64,000 bases of DNA from Streptomyces sp. V3I7 (GTDB lineage: Bacteria > Actinomycetota > Actinomycetes > Streptomycetales > Streptomycetaceae), in contig NZ_JAUSZK010000001.1 in NCBI RefSeq assembly GCF_030817495.1, positions 6,100,001 through 6,164,000 on the forward strand. The letters run 5' to 3'. The translations under genes and the position numbers were made by a program. Of the stretch, positions 24,977 to 33,851 are shown piece after piece; within the stretch, counting starts at the first letter, position 1, and every line of letters begins with the position of its first letter. A model generated the notes under the pieces. It had not been told where the DNA came from. It saw nothing but the letters and a program-made list of their open reading frames with translations, and did no database searches.

Positions 24977-25981
24977 CTAGGCGTTGATCGACCCCGAGCC
25001 CTCGCGCAGCACCCGCGCCTCCCGGCCGTCCAGCGCCGCCAGCACCTCGGCGCAGATGGCCAGCGCGGTCTCGGCGGCGGTGCGGGCGCCGAGGTCGAGG
25101 CCGATCGGGCCGTGGACGCGCCCGAGCTGGACCTCGTCGAAACCCGCCTCGGTGAGGCTCGCGGCCCGGCGGGCCTGAGTGCGCCGGGAGCCGAGCGCGC
25201 CGACGTACGCGACGCCCGTGGTCAGCGCGCTGGACAGGACCGGGACGTCGACCTCCGGGTCATGGCTGAGCATGATCAGGCAGGCGCCGCCCGGCCGCTC
25301 GGACAGCAGACGTACGGCCTCCTGCGCCTCGGACGTCACGACCGCCGGCCAGCCCAGCAGAGCGGCCTGCGCGACCAGGAGGCCGGCCAGTTCGCCCTCT
25401 CCGACGATGACCAGATGGGGCAGCGCCGGGAACGTCTCGATGAGGACGAGCCCGCCGTGCGTGGGCTGGAGGTCGCGTCCGGTCCGGCGGCGGGCGAGCA
25501 ACTCCCGGGCTCGCTCGACGACTTCGGCAGATACGTCCGTACCCGCGTCGTCCTGCCGCGGCGCCGACGTCACGACGGTGCTGGCCGCCCGGGTCCCGCT
25601 CGCGTCGAGCCGGGTGACCAGGGCCGCGTCGGAGCCGTCGGCCAGCAGGTCCCACCAGGCCGTGGGCAGGGTGTGCAGCGGTTGCAGCAGTACGTCGGCC
25701 TGCCCGCCGCAGGTCAGCCCCGCCCGCTTCACCTCCTCCTCGTGGACGGCCACCTCGCGCACGCACGCCGTGTCGCCCTCGGGAAGAGCGGCGGCCTGCG
25801 CGGCCAGGTAGTCGTCGAACGTGCCGCGGTAGAGCGAGCCGTGGCAGTGGCCGTCCGCGTCGATCAGGACCGCCTCGCCGAGGTTTCGGGGGCCGAACCC
25901 CGTCTCGGTGATGGGGCGGGCGAGAACGCCCGGACGGCCCTCGGCCGCCCACCTCCGTGCCGCGTCCGCCAACTCACGCAT
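24977..25981 (-). CDS. xdhC: XdhC/CoxI-family molybdoenzyme maturation factor
   Basis: The 334-residue protein has an N-terminal XdhC/CoxI domain ending in AGLTCGGQADVLLQPL (near 110), the Cys motif of the family, and a C-terminal Rossmann domain HLVIVGEGELAGLLVAQAALLGWPAVV (split across two adjacent motifs near 215-240), then GVAYVGALGSRRTQARR. XdhC binds molybdenum cofactor and delivers its sulfurated form to xanthine-dehydrogenase-type enzymes. ATG 25981 follows GAGGAGGG. No molybdoenzyme gene is adjacent, so its client lies elsewhere. Confidence 0.88.
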   Translation of the reverse strand: MRELADAARRWAAEGRPGVLARPITETGFGPRNLGEAVLIDADGHCHGSLYRGTFDDYLAAQAAALPEGDTACVREVAVHEEEVKRAGLTCGGQADVLLQPLHTLPTAWWDLLADGSDAALVTRLDASGTRAASTVVTSAPRQDDAGTDVSAEVVERARELLARRRTGRDLQPTHGGLVLIETFPALPHLVIVGEGELAGLLVAQAALLGWPAVVTSEAQEAVRLLSERPGGACLIMLSHDPEVDVPVLSSALTTGVAYVGALGSRRTQARRAASLTEAGFDEVQLGRVHGPIGLDLGARTAAETALAICAEVLAALDGREARVLREGSGSINA

Positions 25982-26369
25982 GATCGCGGCCCTCCTCGGT
26001 CCGGTGCCTCGCCGCCGGGAAACCACCTGGTCAGCGCGGCCCCGTGAGCCGAATTCTAGTGACGCGCCGCACGGCACCGCACCCCGCAGACGGATGGCGA
26101 ACGCCGGGATTCGGTCCGGTCCGGTAGCCGTACCGGTAGCCGTACCGACGGCCACCACCGGCGCTCACCTGCGGCGCGCGACGTCCGATCCGGGCGGTCC
26201 TCCGGCGCGGAGCCGTCGCGACGACACGCCCGCCTGCTCCATTCGTGTGTGAGCGTCATCCGTTCGGCCGTGTGTCGAGCACTCAGGCAGGCGATCAACG
26301 GCCGGGGCCCGCGAGGATGGCCGCGCTCTGTTCCGAGCGAATCGTGAACCATCAGGAGACACGGGATCT
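25982..26369. promoter_or_regulatory. Divergent intergenic region upstream of ctaD-like gene
   Basis: The 388-bp gap between xdhC and the oxidase gene contains two tandem copies of GGTAGCCGTACC at 26123-26146, a possible binding site. It must carry the two divergent promoters. No gene is evident. Confidence 0.4.
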
Positions 26370-28097
26370 GTGAGCATCGTCAACGAACCCCAGGGTGCCG
26401 GGGAAGCCGAGGACGCCTACGAGAACGAGCTGCCGGTCAGGCGCAGGCGGCCCGGCAACGTCGTGGTCAGGTGGATGACGACCACCGACCACAAGACGAT
26501 CGGCACGCTGTACCTCTCGACGTCGTTCATCCTGTTCCTGGTCGGCGGCGTGATGGCGCTGCTCATGCGCGCCGAGCTGGCCCGGCCGGGCCTGCAGATC
26601 ATGTCCAACGAGCAGTACAACCAGGCGTTCACGATGCACGGCACCGTGATGCTCCTGATGTTCGCGACGCCGCTGTTCGCCGGCTTCGCGAACTGGATCA
26701 TGCCGCTCCAGATCGGCGCCCCTGACGTGGCGTTCCCGCGCCTGAACATGCTCGCCTACTGGCTCTACCTGTTCGGTTCGCTCATCGCCCTGGCCGGCTT
26801 CCTCACCCCCCAAGGCGCCGCCGCCTTCGGCTGGTTCGCCTACTCGCCGCTCACGGACGCCATCCGCTCACCCGGCCTCGGCGGCGACCTGTGGATCATG
26901 GGCCTGGCCTTCTCCGGCTTCGGCACCATCCTCGGCGCGGTCAACTTCATCACCACGATCATCTGCATGCGCGCGCCCGGCATGACCATGTTCCGCATGC
27001 CGATCTTCGTGTGGAACGTGCTGCTGACCGGTGTCCTGGTCCTGCTGGCCTTCCCGGTGCTCGCGGGCGCGCTGCTCGCGCTGGAGGCGGACCGCAAGTT
27101 CGGCGCCCACGTCTTCGACGCCGCGAACGGCGGAGCGCTGCTGTGGCAACACCTCTTCTGGTTCTTCGGCCACCCCGAGGTCTACATCATCGCCATCCCG
27201 TTCTTCGGCATCGTCACCGAGATCATCCCGGTCTTCTCCCGCAAGCCGATCTTCGGTTACATGGGCCTGGTCGCCGCGACGATCTCGATCGCCGGTCTGT
27301 CCGTCACGGTGTGGGCGCACCACATGTACGTCACCGGCGGTGTGCTGCTGCCGTTCTTCTCCTTCATGACCTTCCTGATCGCGGTCCCGACCGGTGTGAA
27401 GTTCTTCAACTGGATCGGCACCATGTGGAAGGGCTCGGTGTCGTTCGAGACCCCGATGCTCTGGGCCGTCGGCTTCCTCGTCACGTTCCTCTTCGGCGGC
27501 CTGACCGGCGTCATCCTCGCCTCGCCGCCGATGGACTTCCACGTCTCCGACTCGTACTTCGTGGTGGCCCACTTCCACTACGTCGTCTTCGGTACGGTCG
27601 TGTTCGCCATGTTCGCCGGATTCCACTTCTGGTGGCCGAAGTTCACCGGCAAGATGCTCGACGAGCGCCTCGGCCAGATCACCTTCTGGACGCTGTTCAT
27701 CGGCTTCCACGGCACCTTCCTGGTCCAGCACTGGCTGGGCGCCGAGGGCATGCCGCGCCGGTACGCGGACTACCTCGCCGCCGACGGCTTCACGACCCTG
27801 AACACCGTCTCCTCGATCGGGTCGTTCCTGCTCGGCCTGTCGATGCTGCCCTTCCTCTACAACGTCTGGAAGACCTCCCGGTACGGCAAGCCGGTCGCCG
27901 TCGACGACCCCTGGGGCTACGGCCGTTCGCTGGAGTGGGCCACCTCCTGCCCGCCCCCGCGGCACAACTTCACCACGCTGCCCCGGATCCGCAGCGAGTC
28001 CCCGGCGTTCGACCTGCACCACCCCGAGGTGGCCGAGCTCGAATACGAGGCGCACGGAACGCGCCGCGCGAGCGAACCAGAAGGCGGCCGGCCGTGA
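26370..28097 (+). CDS. ctaD: Cytochrome c oxidase subunit I (aa3 type), orphan copy
   Basis: The 575-residue membrane protein has about twelve transmembrane helices and all key ligands: [11 protein letters not shown] (low-spin heme a His), [10 protein letters not shown] (CuB His and the cross-linked Tyr), [10 protein letters not shown] (the CuB His pair), and AHFHYVVFG (heme a3 and heme a His). It should reduce oxygen and pump protons. GTG 26370 is the start. Subunits II and III are not adjacent, and Streptomyces usually hold a main ctaCDEF cluster elsewhere, so this is probably a second, conditionally used copy. The next gene is coupled by a GTGA overlap. Confidence 0.92.
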   Translation: MSIVNEPQGAGEAEDAYENELPVRRRRPGNVVVRWMTTTDHKTIGTLYLSTSFILFLVGGVMALLMRAELARPGLQIMSNEQYNQAFTMHGTVMLLMFATPLFAGFANWIMPLQIGAPDVAFPRLNMLAYWLYLFGSLIALAGFLTPQGAAAFGWFAYSPLTDAIRSPGLGGDLWIMGLAFSGFGTILGAVNFITTIICMRAPGMTMFRMPIFVWNVLLTGVLVLLAFPVLAGALLALEADRKFGAHVFDAANGGALLWQHLFWFFGHPEVYIIAIPFFGIVTEIIPVFSRKPIFGYMGLVAATISIAGLSVTVWAHHMYVTGGVLLPFFSFMTFLIAVPTGVKFFNWIGTMWKGSVSFETPMLWAVGFLVTFLFGGLTGVILASPPMDFHVSDSYFVVAHFHYVVFGTVVFAMFAGFHFWWPKFTGKMLDERLGQITFWTLFIGFHGTFLVQHWLGAEGMPRRYADYLAADGFTTLNTVSSIGSFLLGLSMLPFLYNVWKTSRYGKPVAVDDPWGYGRSLEWATSCPPPRHNFTTLPRIRSESPAFDLHHPEVAELEYEAHGTRRASEPEGGRP

Positions 28098-28477
28098 CAC
28101 CGGCGGACCGTCCCGGCCCGCTGCCTCCGCCGCACCCGTCGCAGGGCCGCTCGGTCGCCAACGAGGTCGAGGGCTACCTCCTCCTGCACGCCGAGCGCGA
28201 GCAGGCCGAGCGCGAGGCCGCGGCCCTCTGCGCCCGCCTGCCCTGGCTCACCACCGGGCAGGCGGAGGACCTCACCCGCCACTACACCGAACAGCGCCTC
28301 GGCCTGACACGCCAGGCCCTCCAGGCCACCGCCGACCGCGCCAAACGCCTGCGCGGCGAGTACGAGGCCCGGTACGCCGAACTGCGCCGCGCCCTGCTCA
28401 AGCGGCACGCCGCCTGCGCCTCCGTCCTGCTCGCCTGCTCCGTGGCCACGAGCTCTTTCGCCCTGGCGGCCCGCTGA
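28094..28477 (+). CDS. Small protein with a C-terminal membrane segment, coupled to ctaD
   Basis: The 127-residue protein begins at GTG 28094 within the ctaD stop. Its middle is charged and alpha-helical ([16 protein letters not shown], then [21 protein letters not shown]), likely coiled coil. It ends with a hydrophobic stretch [20 protein letters not shown] that could anchor it. I do not recognise a named family. Its coupling suggests a role with the orphan oxidase, such as assembly or membrane attachment (inference). Confidence 0.75.
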   Translation: MTPADRPGPLPPPHPSQGRSVANEVEGYLLLHAEREQAEREAAALCARLPWLTTGQAEDLTRHYTEQRLGLTRQALQATADRAKRLRGEYEARYAELRRALLKRHAACASVLLACSVATSSFALAAR

Positions 28478-28823
28478 CCCGGGGAACCGCCGGAGGAACG
28501 AACGGGCAGCTCGGTGCCGCCGTTCGTCAGCGCAGGACGACGCTGATGCCCCGCTCGCGGAAGATCTCCAGGATCAGCTCGAACAGCGGTACTTCGCGGT
28601 TGCCCGAGGCCACGTGTCTCGCCAGTTCCGACCTGGCCCGGTCCGAGTGCTCCCATCGCACGGTGAAGCAGTCCCGCCACCTCGGGGTGGTCGACCTGGG
28701 CCGCGAGCTGCCGGGTGAGCCGGATGGCCTCGGCGGCGAGGTCGACGTCGCCGGAGTAGCCCTCGTTGAAGACGAGGTAGAGGACGCGCAGCACGGTGGC
28801 GACGTCGCCGAGCTGGTCGAAGC

Positions 28824-28861
28824 TTCCCCGAGCTCTCGGCTTCGCTCGAGCAGGGGAGACC
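28824..28861. repeat. REP-like palindrome inside the broken sigma gene (first)
   Basis: The sequence pairs CCCCGAGCTC with GCTCGAGCAGGGG around a CGGCTTCG core, so it can fold as a hairpin. It adds residues to the sigma protein in a place where relatives run directly from the sigma4 helix to QLGDVATVL. From memory, GCTCGAGCGAAGCCGAGAGC-like elements recur in Streptomyces intergenic DNA. Confidence 0.65.
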
Positions 28862-29180
28862 CCAACGCCGGAGACGGTGCGCTTGGCCCGGCTGATCCGC
28901 TGGGCCATGGTCGCCTCGGGCACGAGGTAGGCCTGGGCGATCTGGCGGGTGGTCAGCCCGCCGACGGCGCGCAGCGTGAGCGCCACTGCGGACGACGGCG
29001 TCAGCGACGGGTGGGCGCACAGGAAGTAGAGCTGGAGCTGCCGTCCACCGCGGGCGCGGGCCCGGCCGCCGCCGGCTCCTCGAAGAAGAGGTCCTCACGC
29101 CGGCGGCGGGCGGTGTCCGCCCGGGCCTGGTCGAGGAACTTGCGCCAGGCCACCGTGACCAGCCAGCTCTTCGCGTCCCG

Positions 29181-29219
29181 CACGGGGTATCCCGTGCTCG
29201 AAGAGCCTGGGGAGGGGGC
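29181..29219. repeat. REP-like palindrome inside the broken sigma gene (second)
   Basis: CACGGGGTATCCCGTG at 29181-29196 is a perfect 6-base-arm hairpin, followed by CTCGAAGAGCCTGGGGAGGG. It resembles another repeated Streptomyces element (CCCCCAGGCTCTTCGAGCAGG type, from memory). It inserts PSPGSSSTGYP into the sigma2 region. Confidence 0.6.
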
Positions 29220-29357
29220 GGCGGGCCAGACGCGGACCGCCTCGACCAGCGCGTCCTGCACGGCGTCCTCGGCCGCCGCGAAGTCGGCTCCGCGACGGAC
29301 GAGGATGGCGAGCACGCTCGGCGTAAGACTCCTCAGCAGGGTCGTCCATCGACGAGT

Positions 29358-29764
29358 TCACTCCGTGATGGTGGGCGGCGCGGTCAGGAACGGGCGCACC
29401 TCCAGCCACTCGTGGATCGGCTTCCCGCCGCCCCGGGGGCGGCGGACAGCTCCCCGGCCAGCTCGACAGCGCGCTCGTGGCTGTCGACGTCGATGATCAT
29501 CCATCCGGCGATGAGGTCCTTGGTCTCGGCGAACGGCCCGTCGGTGACCGGCGGGCGCCCCTCGCCCTCGTAGCGGACCCACTCCCCCTCGGGGGCGAGC
29601 GCCTGACCGTCGACGAACTCGCCGGTCCTCTCGAGCCGGGCCGCGAAGTCGTTCATGTACCGCACATGCGCCGAGATCTCCTCCGGCGTCCACTGGTCCA
29701 TCGGCACGTCATTCACCGCTGCCGGGGCGCCACGGTAGTGCTTGAGCAGCAGGTACTTGGCCAT
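29358..29764 (-). pseudogene. YCII/DGPF-domain protein gene with a C-terminal frameshift
   Basis: ATG 29764 follows GAGGAG and opens MAKYLLLKHYRG; the protein has the signature VTDGPFAETKDLIAGWMIID of the DGPF (YCII-related) family that accompanies ECF42 sigma factors. Reading frame is lost in the run near 29440 (GCCGCCCCGGGGGCGGCGG on the plus strand). The expected ending GGKPIHEWLEVRPFL appears in another frame and stops at 29358. Without correction the ORF ends at 29384 with an odd tail. One missing base explains it, so either a mutation or a base-calling error in a G-run. Confidence 0.75.
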
Positions 29765-29931
29765 GGTGTTCTCCTCGGTGCTGGTGCGACCCATTGTGGT
29801 CGCGTTCACCCCGGGGACGGAGCGGGCCACGGGTTCTCGACATCTCCGGCCGAGATTTTTTTGGGATCTCGTGGATGAGCCCGAGTGAGCCGGGTGAGCC
29901 GGAGGTCGGTCGTGGGTGATCCCTCCCGGTC

Positions 29932-31410
29932 TCAGTGTCCGAGCACCGAGCCGAAGGACTTGTCGCGGTAGGTCAGGCCGAACGCCTTCTCGTTGAAGGC
30001 CACCGCACCGGAGGTCGTCAGGCCCGAACCGCCGCCCCGCAGAACCCAGTTCGCGCCGTCGGCGTCGTGGGCGCCGTCGTCGAAGACGTCCTCGCCGGAG
30101 GCGGCGGTGGTGAGGTCGGCGTGGCCGTCGCGGTTCAGGTCCTGAAGACGTACGGCGCTGCCGAACCGGTCCCAGTCCTCGGTTACACCGGCGACTCCGG
30201 CGGTGTCCTGCGTGAAGGACTTGGCCCCGGTGCCGGTGAGGCCGGAGGCCGAGCCCTTGAGCAGCCAGACCGCTCCCGCGTCGACGACGGTGCCGACGTC
30301 CTCGCCGGGCGCGCCCACCGCGACGTCCGGGTAGCCGTCACCCGTGACGTCGCCGACACTGACGCCTGCGCCGAAGGCGTCGCCCGACTCGCCGACCCCC
30401 GCAACGCCCGCCGTGTCCTGGTCGATCAGGGTGCTGCGGGAGCTGCCGGGTATGCCGCCGGGGCCGCCGTAGTGGACGGCGACGGTGCCCGCCTCGGAGG
30501 GACCGGAACCGTAGGTGATCAGGTCGTCGTGACCGTCCCGGTCGAGGTCGCCCGCCGCGCGCACGTGCGCGGCGCTCAGGGGCACGGAGGCGGGGTTCTC
30601 GGTGAACGTCATGGCGCCACCGGCGGCCCCGCCCGCGTAGTAGCCGAGCCACACGCCGGGCTCGTCGTTCTCGATGTCGCTGTCTCCGGACACGGCGAGG
30701 TCGTCGGCGCCGTCCCCGTCGAAGTCACCCGCCGCGACCGACGCGGTCCCCCGGTACACGGAGGAGGAGGGCGCGGCCGTCGGTAGCTCGGTCCGGGCCG
30801 GAGCCGCCGTCCGCGTGAACCCGTCGCCGAACACCGACACCCCGGCGAAGCCCGTCACGGCGAGCTGGTCGCGGCCGTCACCGTCGAAGTCGCCGACCGC
30901 GAGCGCGGTTCCGTACCGGTAGGCGGAGTTCGCGCCCGAGGCCCCGTACAGGGTCAGCGCGCCGTGGACGAGCCCCTTGGGGCCGCCCCACAGGATCTGG
31001 ACGATGCCGAAGTCGGCTCCGTCCGACTTCTCGGCCGGTACGCCCACCGCCAGATCGGTGAAGCCGTCGCCGTTCAGGTCGCCCGTGGCGTAGGACGAGC
31101 CGAACGTGTCGTACGCCTCCGGCGCGCCGGGCACTCCCGGCGTGTTCTGGCTGATCGCGGCGGAACGGCTCGGCGAGACGCCGGAGGCGGAGCCGTACAG
31201 CACGGTCAACTGCCCTGCCTGCGTCCGCCCGTTCACCGTCGCCTTGGGGGTGGCGACCACCAGGTCCGCGAACCCGTCGCCGTCGAAGTCGTCGGCTGTG
31301 GCGCTCTTGCCCGTGACGGCAGCGGCGGCGGGCGTAGCGAGGGGCAGGGCCGGGCCGCCGACACCGAGCACGGTAGCCATGGCCGTGGCTGCCAGAAGTC
31401 TCTTTCGCAA
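29932..31410 (-). CDS. Exported FG-GAP/VCBS beta-propeller repeat protein
   Basis: The 492-residue protein starts at TTG 31410 behind GGAG with a Sec signal RKRLLAATAMATVLGVGGPA and an AAAA-type cleavage region near residue 32. The mature part is a run of about seven integrin-alpha-like blades, each with a calcium loop such as DFDGDGFADL, DLNGDGFTDL, DFDGDGRDQL, DLDRDGHDDL and DLNRDGHADL. Such proteins are secreted calcium-binding propellers of unknown partner, common in Streptomyces. A longer ORF upstream to 31941 is not coding. It diverges from a GNAT gene. Confidence 0.9.
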   Translation of the reverse strand: MRKRLLAATAMATVLGVGGPALPLATPAAAAVTGKSATADDFDGDGFADLVVATPKATVNGRTQAGQLTVLYGSASGVSPSRSAAISQNTPGVPGAPEAYDTFGSSYATGDLNGDGFTDLAVGVPAEKSDGADFGIVQILWGGPKGLVHGALTLYGASGANSAYRYGTALAVGDFDGDGRDQLAVTGFAGVSVFGDGFTRTAAPARTELPTAAPSSSVYRGTASVAAGDFDGDGADDLAVSGDSDIENDEPGVWLGYYAGGAAGGAMTFTENPASVPLSAAHVRAAGDLDRDGHDDLITYGSGPSEAGTVAVHYGGPGGIPGSSRSTLIDQDTAGVAGVGESGDAFGAGVSVGDVTGDGYPDVAVGAPGEDVGTVVDAGAVWLLKGSASGLTGTGAKSFTQDTAGVAGVTEDWDRFGSAVRLQDLNRDGHADLTTAASGEDVFDDGAHDADGANWVLRGGGSGLTTSGAVAFNEKAFGLTYRDKSFGSVLGH

Positions 31411-31527
31411 GTGGGATCTCCGGTTCGAAGGTGTTGTGCAGAGTTGACCTGCGAGGCCGCCAAATGGTTGCCCCGCTCGCGCCAATCTCGGTTGCGGGTG
31501 GGGCCCGTTCCGGAGGACTGTCTCGGC

Positions 31528-32031
31528 GTGATCGAACTGAGGAACCTGGAACCGGACGACTGGCAGCTCTGGCGCGCGCTGCGACTGGCCGCACTCGCCG
31601 AGGCGCCGTACGCCTACGGCACGAGGTTGGCGGACTGGCAGGGGGAGGGGGACCGGGAGGAACGTTGGCGGGACCGCCTGGCCATCCCCGGATCGCTCAA
31701 CCTGGTTGCGGTCCGCGCGGGCGAGCCGGTCGGGATGGCCAGTGGGGTCCCGGCCGAGCGGCGGCCGGATGCCGTGGAGCTGATCTCGATGTGGGTCAGT
31801 CCCGCGGCCCGGGGCCAGGGGGCGGGCGGCCTCCTCATCAGAGAGGTCGCCCGCTGGGCCGCTGCGGAGAAGGGCGCGACGACGTTGCTGCTGTCGGTGA
31901 TGCCGGACAACCGCGCGGCCCTCGCGCTGTACGAGCGTCACGGCTTCAAGGACACCGGAGAACCAGGTGACTTGCTGCCGGACGGCGTACGCAGGGACGT
32001 GGTGATGGCGAAGGACCTCAGCCCGGCGTGA
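31528..32031 (+). CDS. GNAT-family N-acetyltransferase
   Basis: The 167-residue protein begins at GTG 31528, about ten bases after GGAGGA, with IELRNLEPDDWQLWRALRL. The acetyl-CoA loop is WVSPAARGQGAGGLLIREV (near 90-108), and the C-terminal LYERHGFKDTGE motif is complete. It is a free-standing acetyltransferase of unknown substrate. The next gene converges with it with an 8-base gap. Confidence 0.88.
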   Translation: MIELRNLEPDDWQLWRALRLAALAEAPYAYGTRLADWQGEGDREERWRDRLAIPGSLNLVAVRAGEPVGMASGVPAERRPDAVELISMWVSPAARGQGAGGLLIREVARWAAAEKGATTLLLSVMPDNRAALALYERHGFKDTGEPGDLLPDGVRRDVVMAKDLSPA

Positions 32032-32039
32032 TCACCGGG

Positions 32040-32783
32040 TCAGACCACGACGCGGTAGTGCGTCGTCAGGCGTCGGTCGTCGCCCAGGATGTGGAAGGCG
32101 AGACCGGGCGGCTGCTCGCGGTCGGCGGCGTCGTCGCCCTCCCAGGGCATGCGCAGCGTCCAGGTGACGGCTGGTCCGACGATCAGGGGACGGCCTGCGA
32201 AGGTCGTGGCGGCCGCGGTGTGGGCGTGCCCGGTCAGGACGGCGACGACCTGGGGGTACGCGTCGAGCAACGCGGCCAGTTGCTCGGGCTGTTCGAGCAA
32301 CGAGGAGTCCGGCAGGGGGTGGTGCAACTCGACCGGGGGCTGGTGGAAGGCGATCAACACCGTGGTGTCCCGGGGCAGTTCGGCGAGTCGGGTCTCGATC
32401 CAGTCGAGCGTCTCGGCGTCGAGGCGCCCCTCGTCGTGGCCGGGGATCGTGGAGTCGCACATCAGGACGGCGGTCCCGGCGACGTGGTGGATCCGGTTGA
32501 CGGGAGCCGGGTCCGGGGTCTCGCCGAGCAGGGCCTTGCGGTAGGCCGGACGGCTGTCGTGGTTGCCGGGGCAGGTGAGCACCGGGAAGGGCGCGTCGAG
32601 CAGGCGCGCCGCCTCCTCGTACTCCGCCTCCGCGCCGTGGTCGGCGATGTCCCCGGTGACCAGCAGGGCGTCGACCGGGCCCGGCAGGGCTCGCAGGTAG
32701 TCCATGACGCGGCGCGCGCGTCGGGTGGCCCGCTCGCTGCCGTCCAAGTGCAGATCGCTGATCTGGGCAAGCAGCAGTGTCAT
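32040..32783 (-). CDS. Calcineurin-like metallophosphoesterase (CpdA/GpdQ type)
   Basis: The 247-residue protein has the class III cyclic-nucleotide phosphodiesterase motifs in order: QISDLHLDG (7-15), VTGDIADHG (near 43), CPGNHD (near 70), FHQPPV (near 146) and LTGHAHTAA (near 182). These bind two metals and would hydrolyse cyclic nucleotides or glycerophosphodiesters in the cytoplasm. It diverges from the CGNR gene, and the two share a control region with a perfect inverted repeat. Confidence 0.9.
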   Translation of the reverse strand: MTLLLAQISDLHLDGSERATRRARRVMDYLRALPGPVDALLVTGDIADHGAEAEYEEAARLLDAPFPVLTCPGNHDSRPAYRKALLGETPDPAPVNRIHHVAGTAVLMCDSTIPGHDEGRLDAETLDWIETRLAELPRDTTVLIAFHQPPVELHHPLPDSSLLEQPEQLAALLDAYPQVVAVLTGHAHTAAATTFAGRPLIVGPAVTWTLRMPWEGDDAADREQPPGLAFHILGDDRRLTTHYRVVV

Positions 32784-32842
32784 GATCCATCCCCTCCCAG
32801 GGCGGCCGGGCGGCCCGGGCCGCTGTTCTCGCGGACCGACGG

Positions 32843-32872
32843 TCTAACGGAAGTTCTTGTTTTTCCGTTAGA
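32843..32872. promoter_or_regulatory. Perfect inverted repeat, likely operator for the divergent pair
   Basis: TCTAACGGAA at 32843-32852 and TTCCGTTAGA at 32863-32872 are perfect complements with a ten-base spacer, one helical turn. The site lies between the divergent phosphoesterase and CGNR genes and is far more AT-rich than its surroundings. It is a good candidate for autoregulation by the CGNR protein. Confidence 0.75.
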
Positions 32873-32936
32873 GACTCTAGGGTGGGCGCGCGCAGGTGAT
32901 CAAGTAGTCGACGGTCGGCAACGGAAGGAGGCGTCG

Positions 32937-33581
32937 ATGGAGCGCTGGCTGGCATTGGAGTTGGCGAGCACGATCCGCTACGACGGGGACGGCGGCGTAA
33001 CGGACGACCTCGCCACCGTGCAGGGAACGACCCAGTGGATCCGGGCACAGTCCGGCCTGCTGGCCGCCCACGTCTCGTCCGCCGCGGACATCGAGGCGGG
33101 GGAGGGGCTCAGGAGCGAGATCGTCGAGCTGCGGCGCGCGGTCCGCACGCTGTTCGCACGAGCGGTCAGCCCGGCGCCCCCGAGCCCGGCGGACGCCCAT
33201 CGGCTGATGCCGGCCGACGAGGCGATGGCCCGCGTCAACGCCGTAGCCGCCCGTGAATCGGTCGTTCCGCAGCTGCACTGGCCGTCCGGCACGCACCCCA
33301 CCACCCTCCTGCGATCGACGGAGGACGATCCGGAGATCCGGCTCATGGCGGCCCTGGCCCGCGCGGCTGTCGACTTCCTGAGCGGACCGCAGCGCGAGCG
33401 GCTGCGCGCCTGCACCGCTCCGCGCTGCGTGCGCTACTTCGTCAAGGCCCACGGACGCCAGGGATGGTGCAAGCCGTCCTGCGGAAACCGCGCCCGGGCG
33501 GCTCGTCACTACCAGCGTCACAGGTCCCCGTGTCCGGAACAGCCGCCCGCCCCGGACACGGGGACCGCGCACGATGCGTGA
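32937..33581 (+). CDS. CGNR zinc-finger (ABATE-domain) putative transcriptional regulator
   Basis: The 214-residue protein starts at ATG 32937 behind GGAAGGAGG. It has the ABATE N-terminal domain (LALELASTIRYDGDGGVTD) and the C-terminal zinc finger RLRACTAPRCVRYFVK with KPSCGNRARAARHYQR, in which the CGNR tetrad is intact. The family is thought to bind DNA or RNA, often controlling a neighbouring enzyme gene. The inverted repeat 65 bases upstream supports autoregulation. Confidence 0.85.
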   Translation: MERWLALELASTIRYDGDGGVTDDLATVQGTTQWIRAQSGLLAAHVSSAADIEAGEGLRSEIVELRRAVRTLFARAVSPAPPSPADAHRLMPADEAMARVNAVAARESVVPQLHWPSGTHPTTLLRSTEDDPEIRLMAALARAAVDFLSGPQRERLRACTAPRCVRYFVKAHGRQGWCKPSCGNRARAARHYQRHRSPCPEQPPAPDTGTAHDA

Positions 33582-33851
33582 CGGACGGGCGGCAGCGCGT
33601 CCCGGTTCGGCCGCGTGGCGGGGGTACGTCGGCCAGTCGGCAGGGCGGCTTCGGTCACTTGCCGGATGTCGCGGTGCCCGGCCACCGGGGACCCTGAGGT
33701 ACATGCGTCACGACACAGCGTGAGCCGTGAGACAGGACAGCCGTTCAGCAGGACAGCAGGGGAGCCGCGGGCAGAACGCCCGGCCTTCGGTACCCGCCCT
33801 TCACGGCCCCACGCTCCCGGATTCGTTCCGGGTCCGGAAGGAGGCAGGCTT

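Larger units (their letters stand above)
28527..29349 (-). pseudogene. Broken ECF42-type sigma factor gene
   Basis: Pieces of one ECF sigma factor lie in three frames. Near 29300 is LTPSVLAILVRRGADFAAAE, then EDAVQDALVEAVRVWP, and near 28960 VALTLRAVGGLTTRQIAQAY and SRAKRTVSG, followed by QLGDVATVLRVLYLVFNEGY. Frameshifts lie near 29335 and 29045. The C-terminal TPR-like region expected in ECF42 is missing after HPEVAGLL (about 28665), where an unrelated frame ending REVPLFELILEIF takes over. ATG 29349 starts eight bases after the YCII stop, the standard ECF42 arrangement. Sequencing error could explain one shift but hardly all. Confidence 0.8.

Noticed and set aside
33582..33851. A cobalamin riboswitch before the histidine-phosphatase-like gene
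   Set aside because: No B12-box-like sequence or matching stem order was seen.
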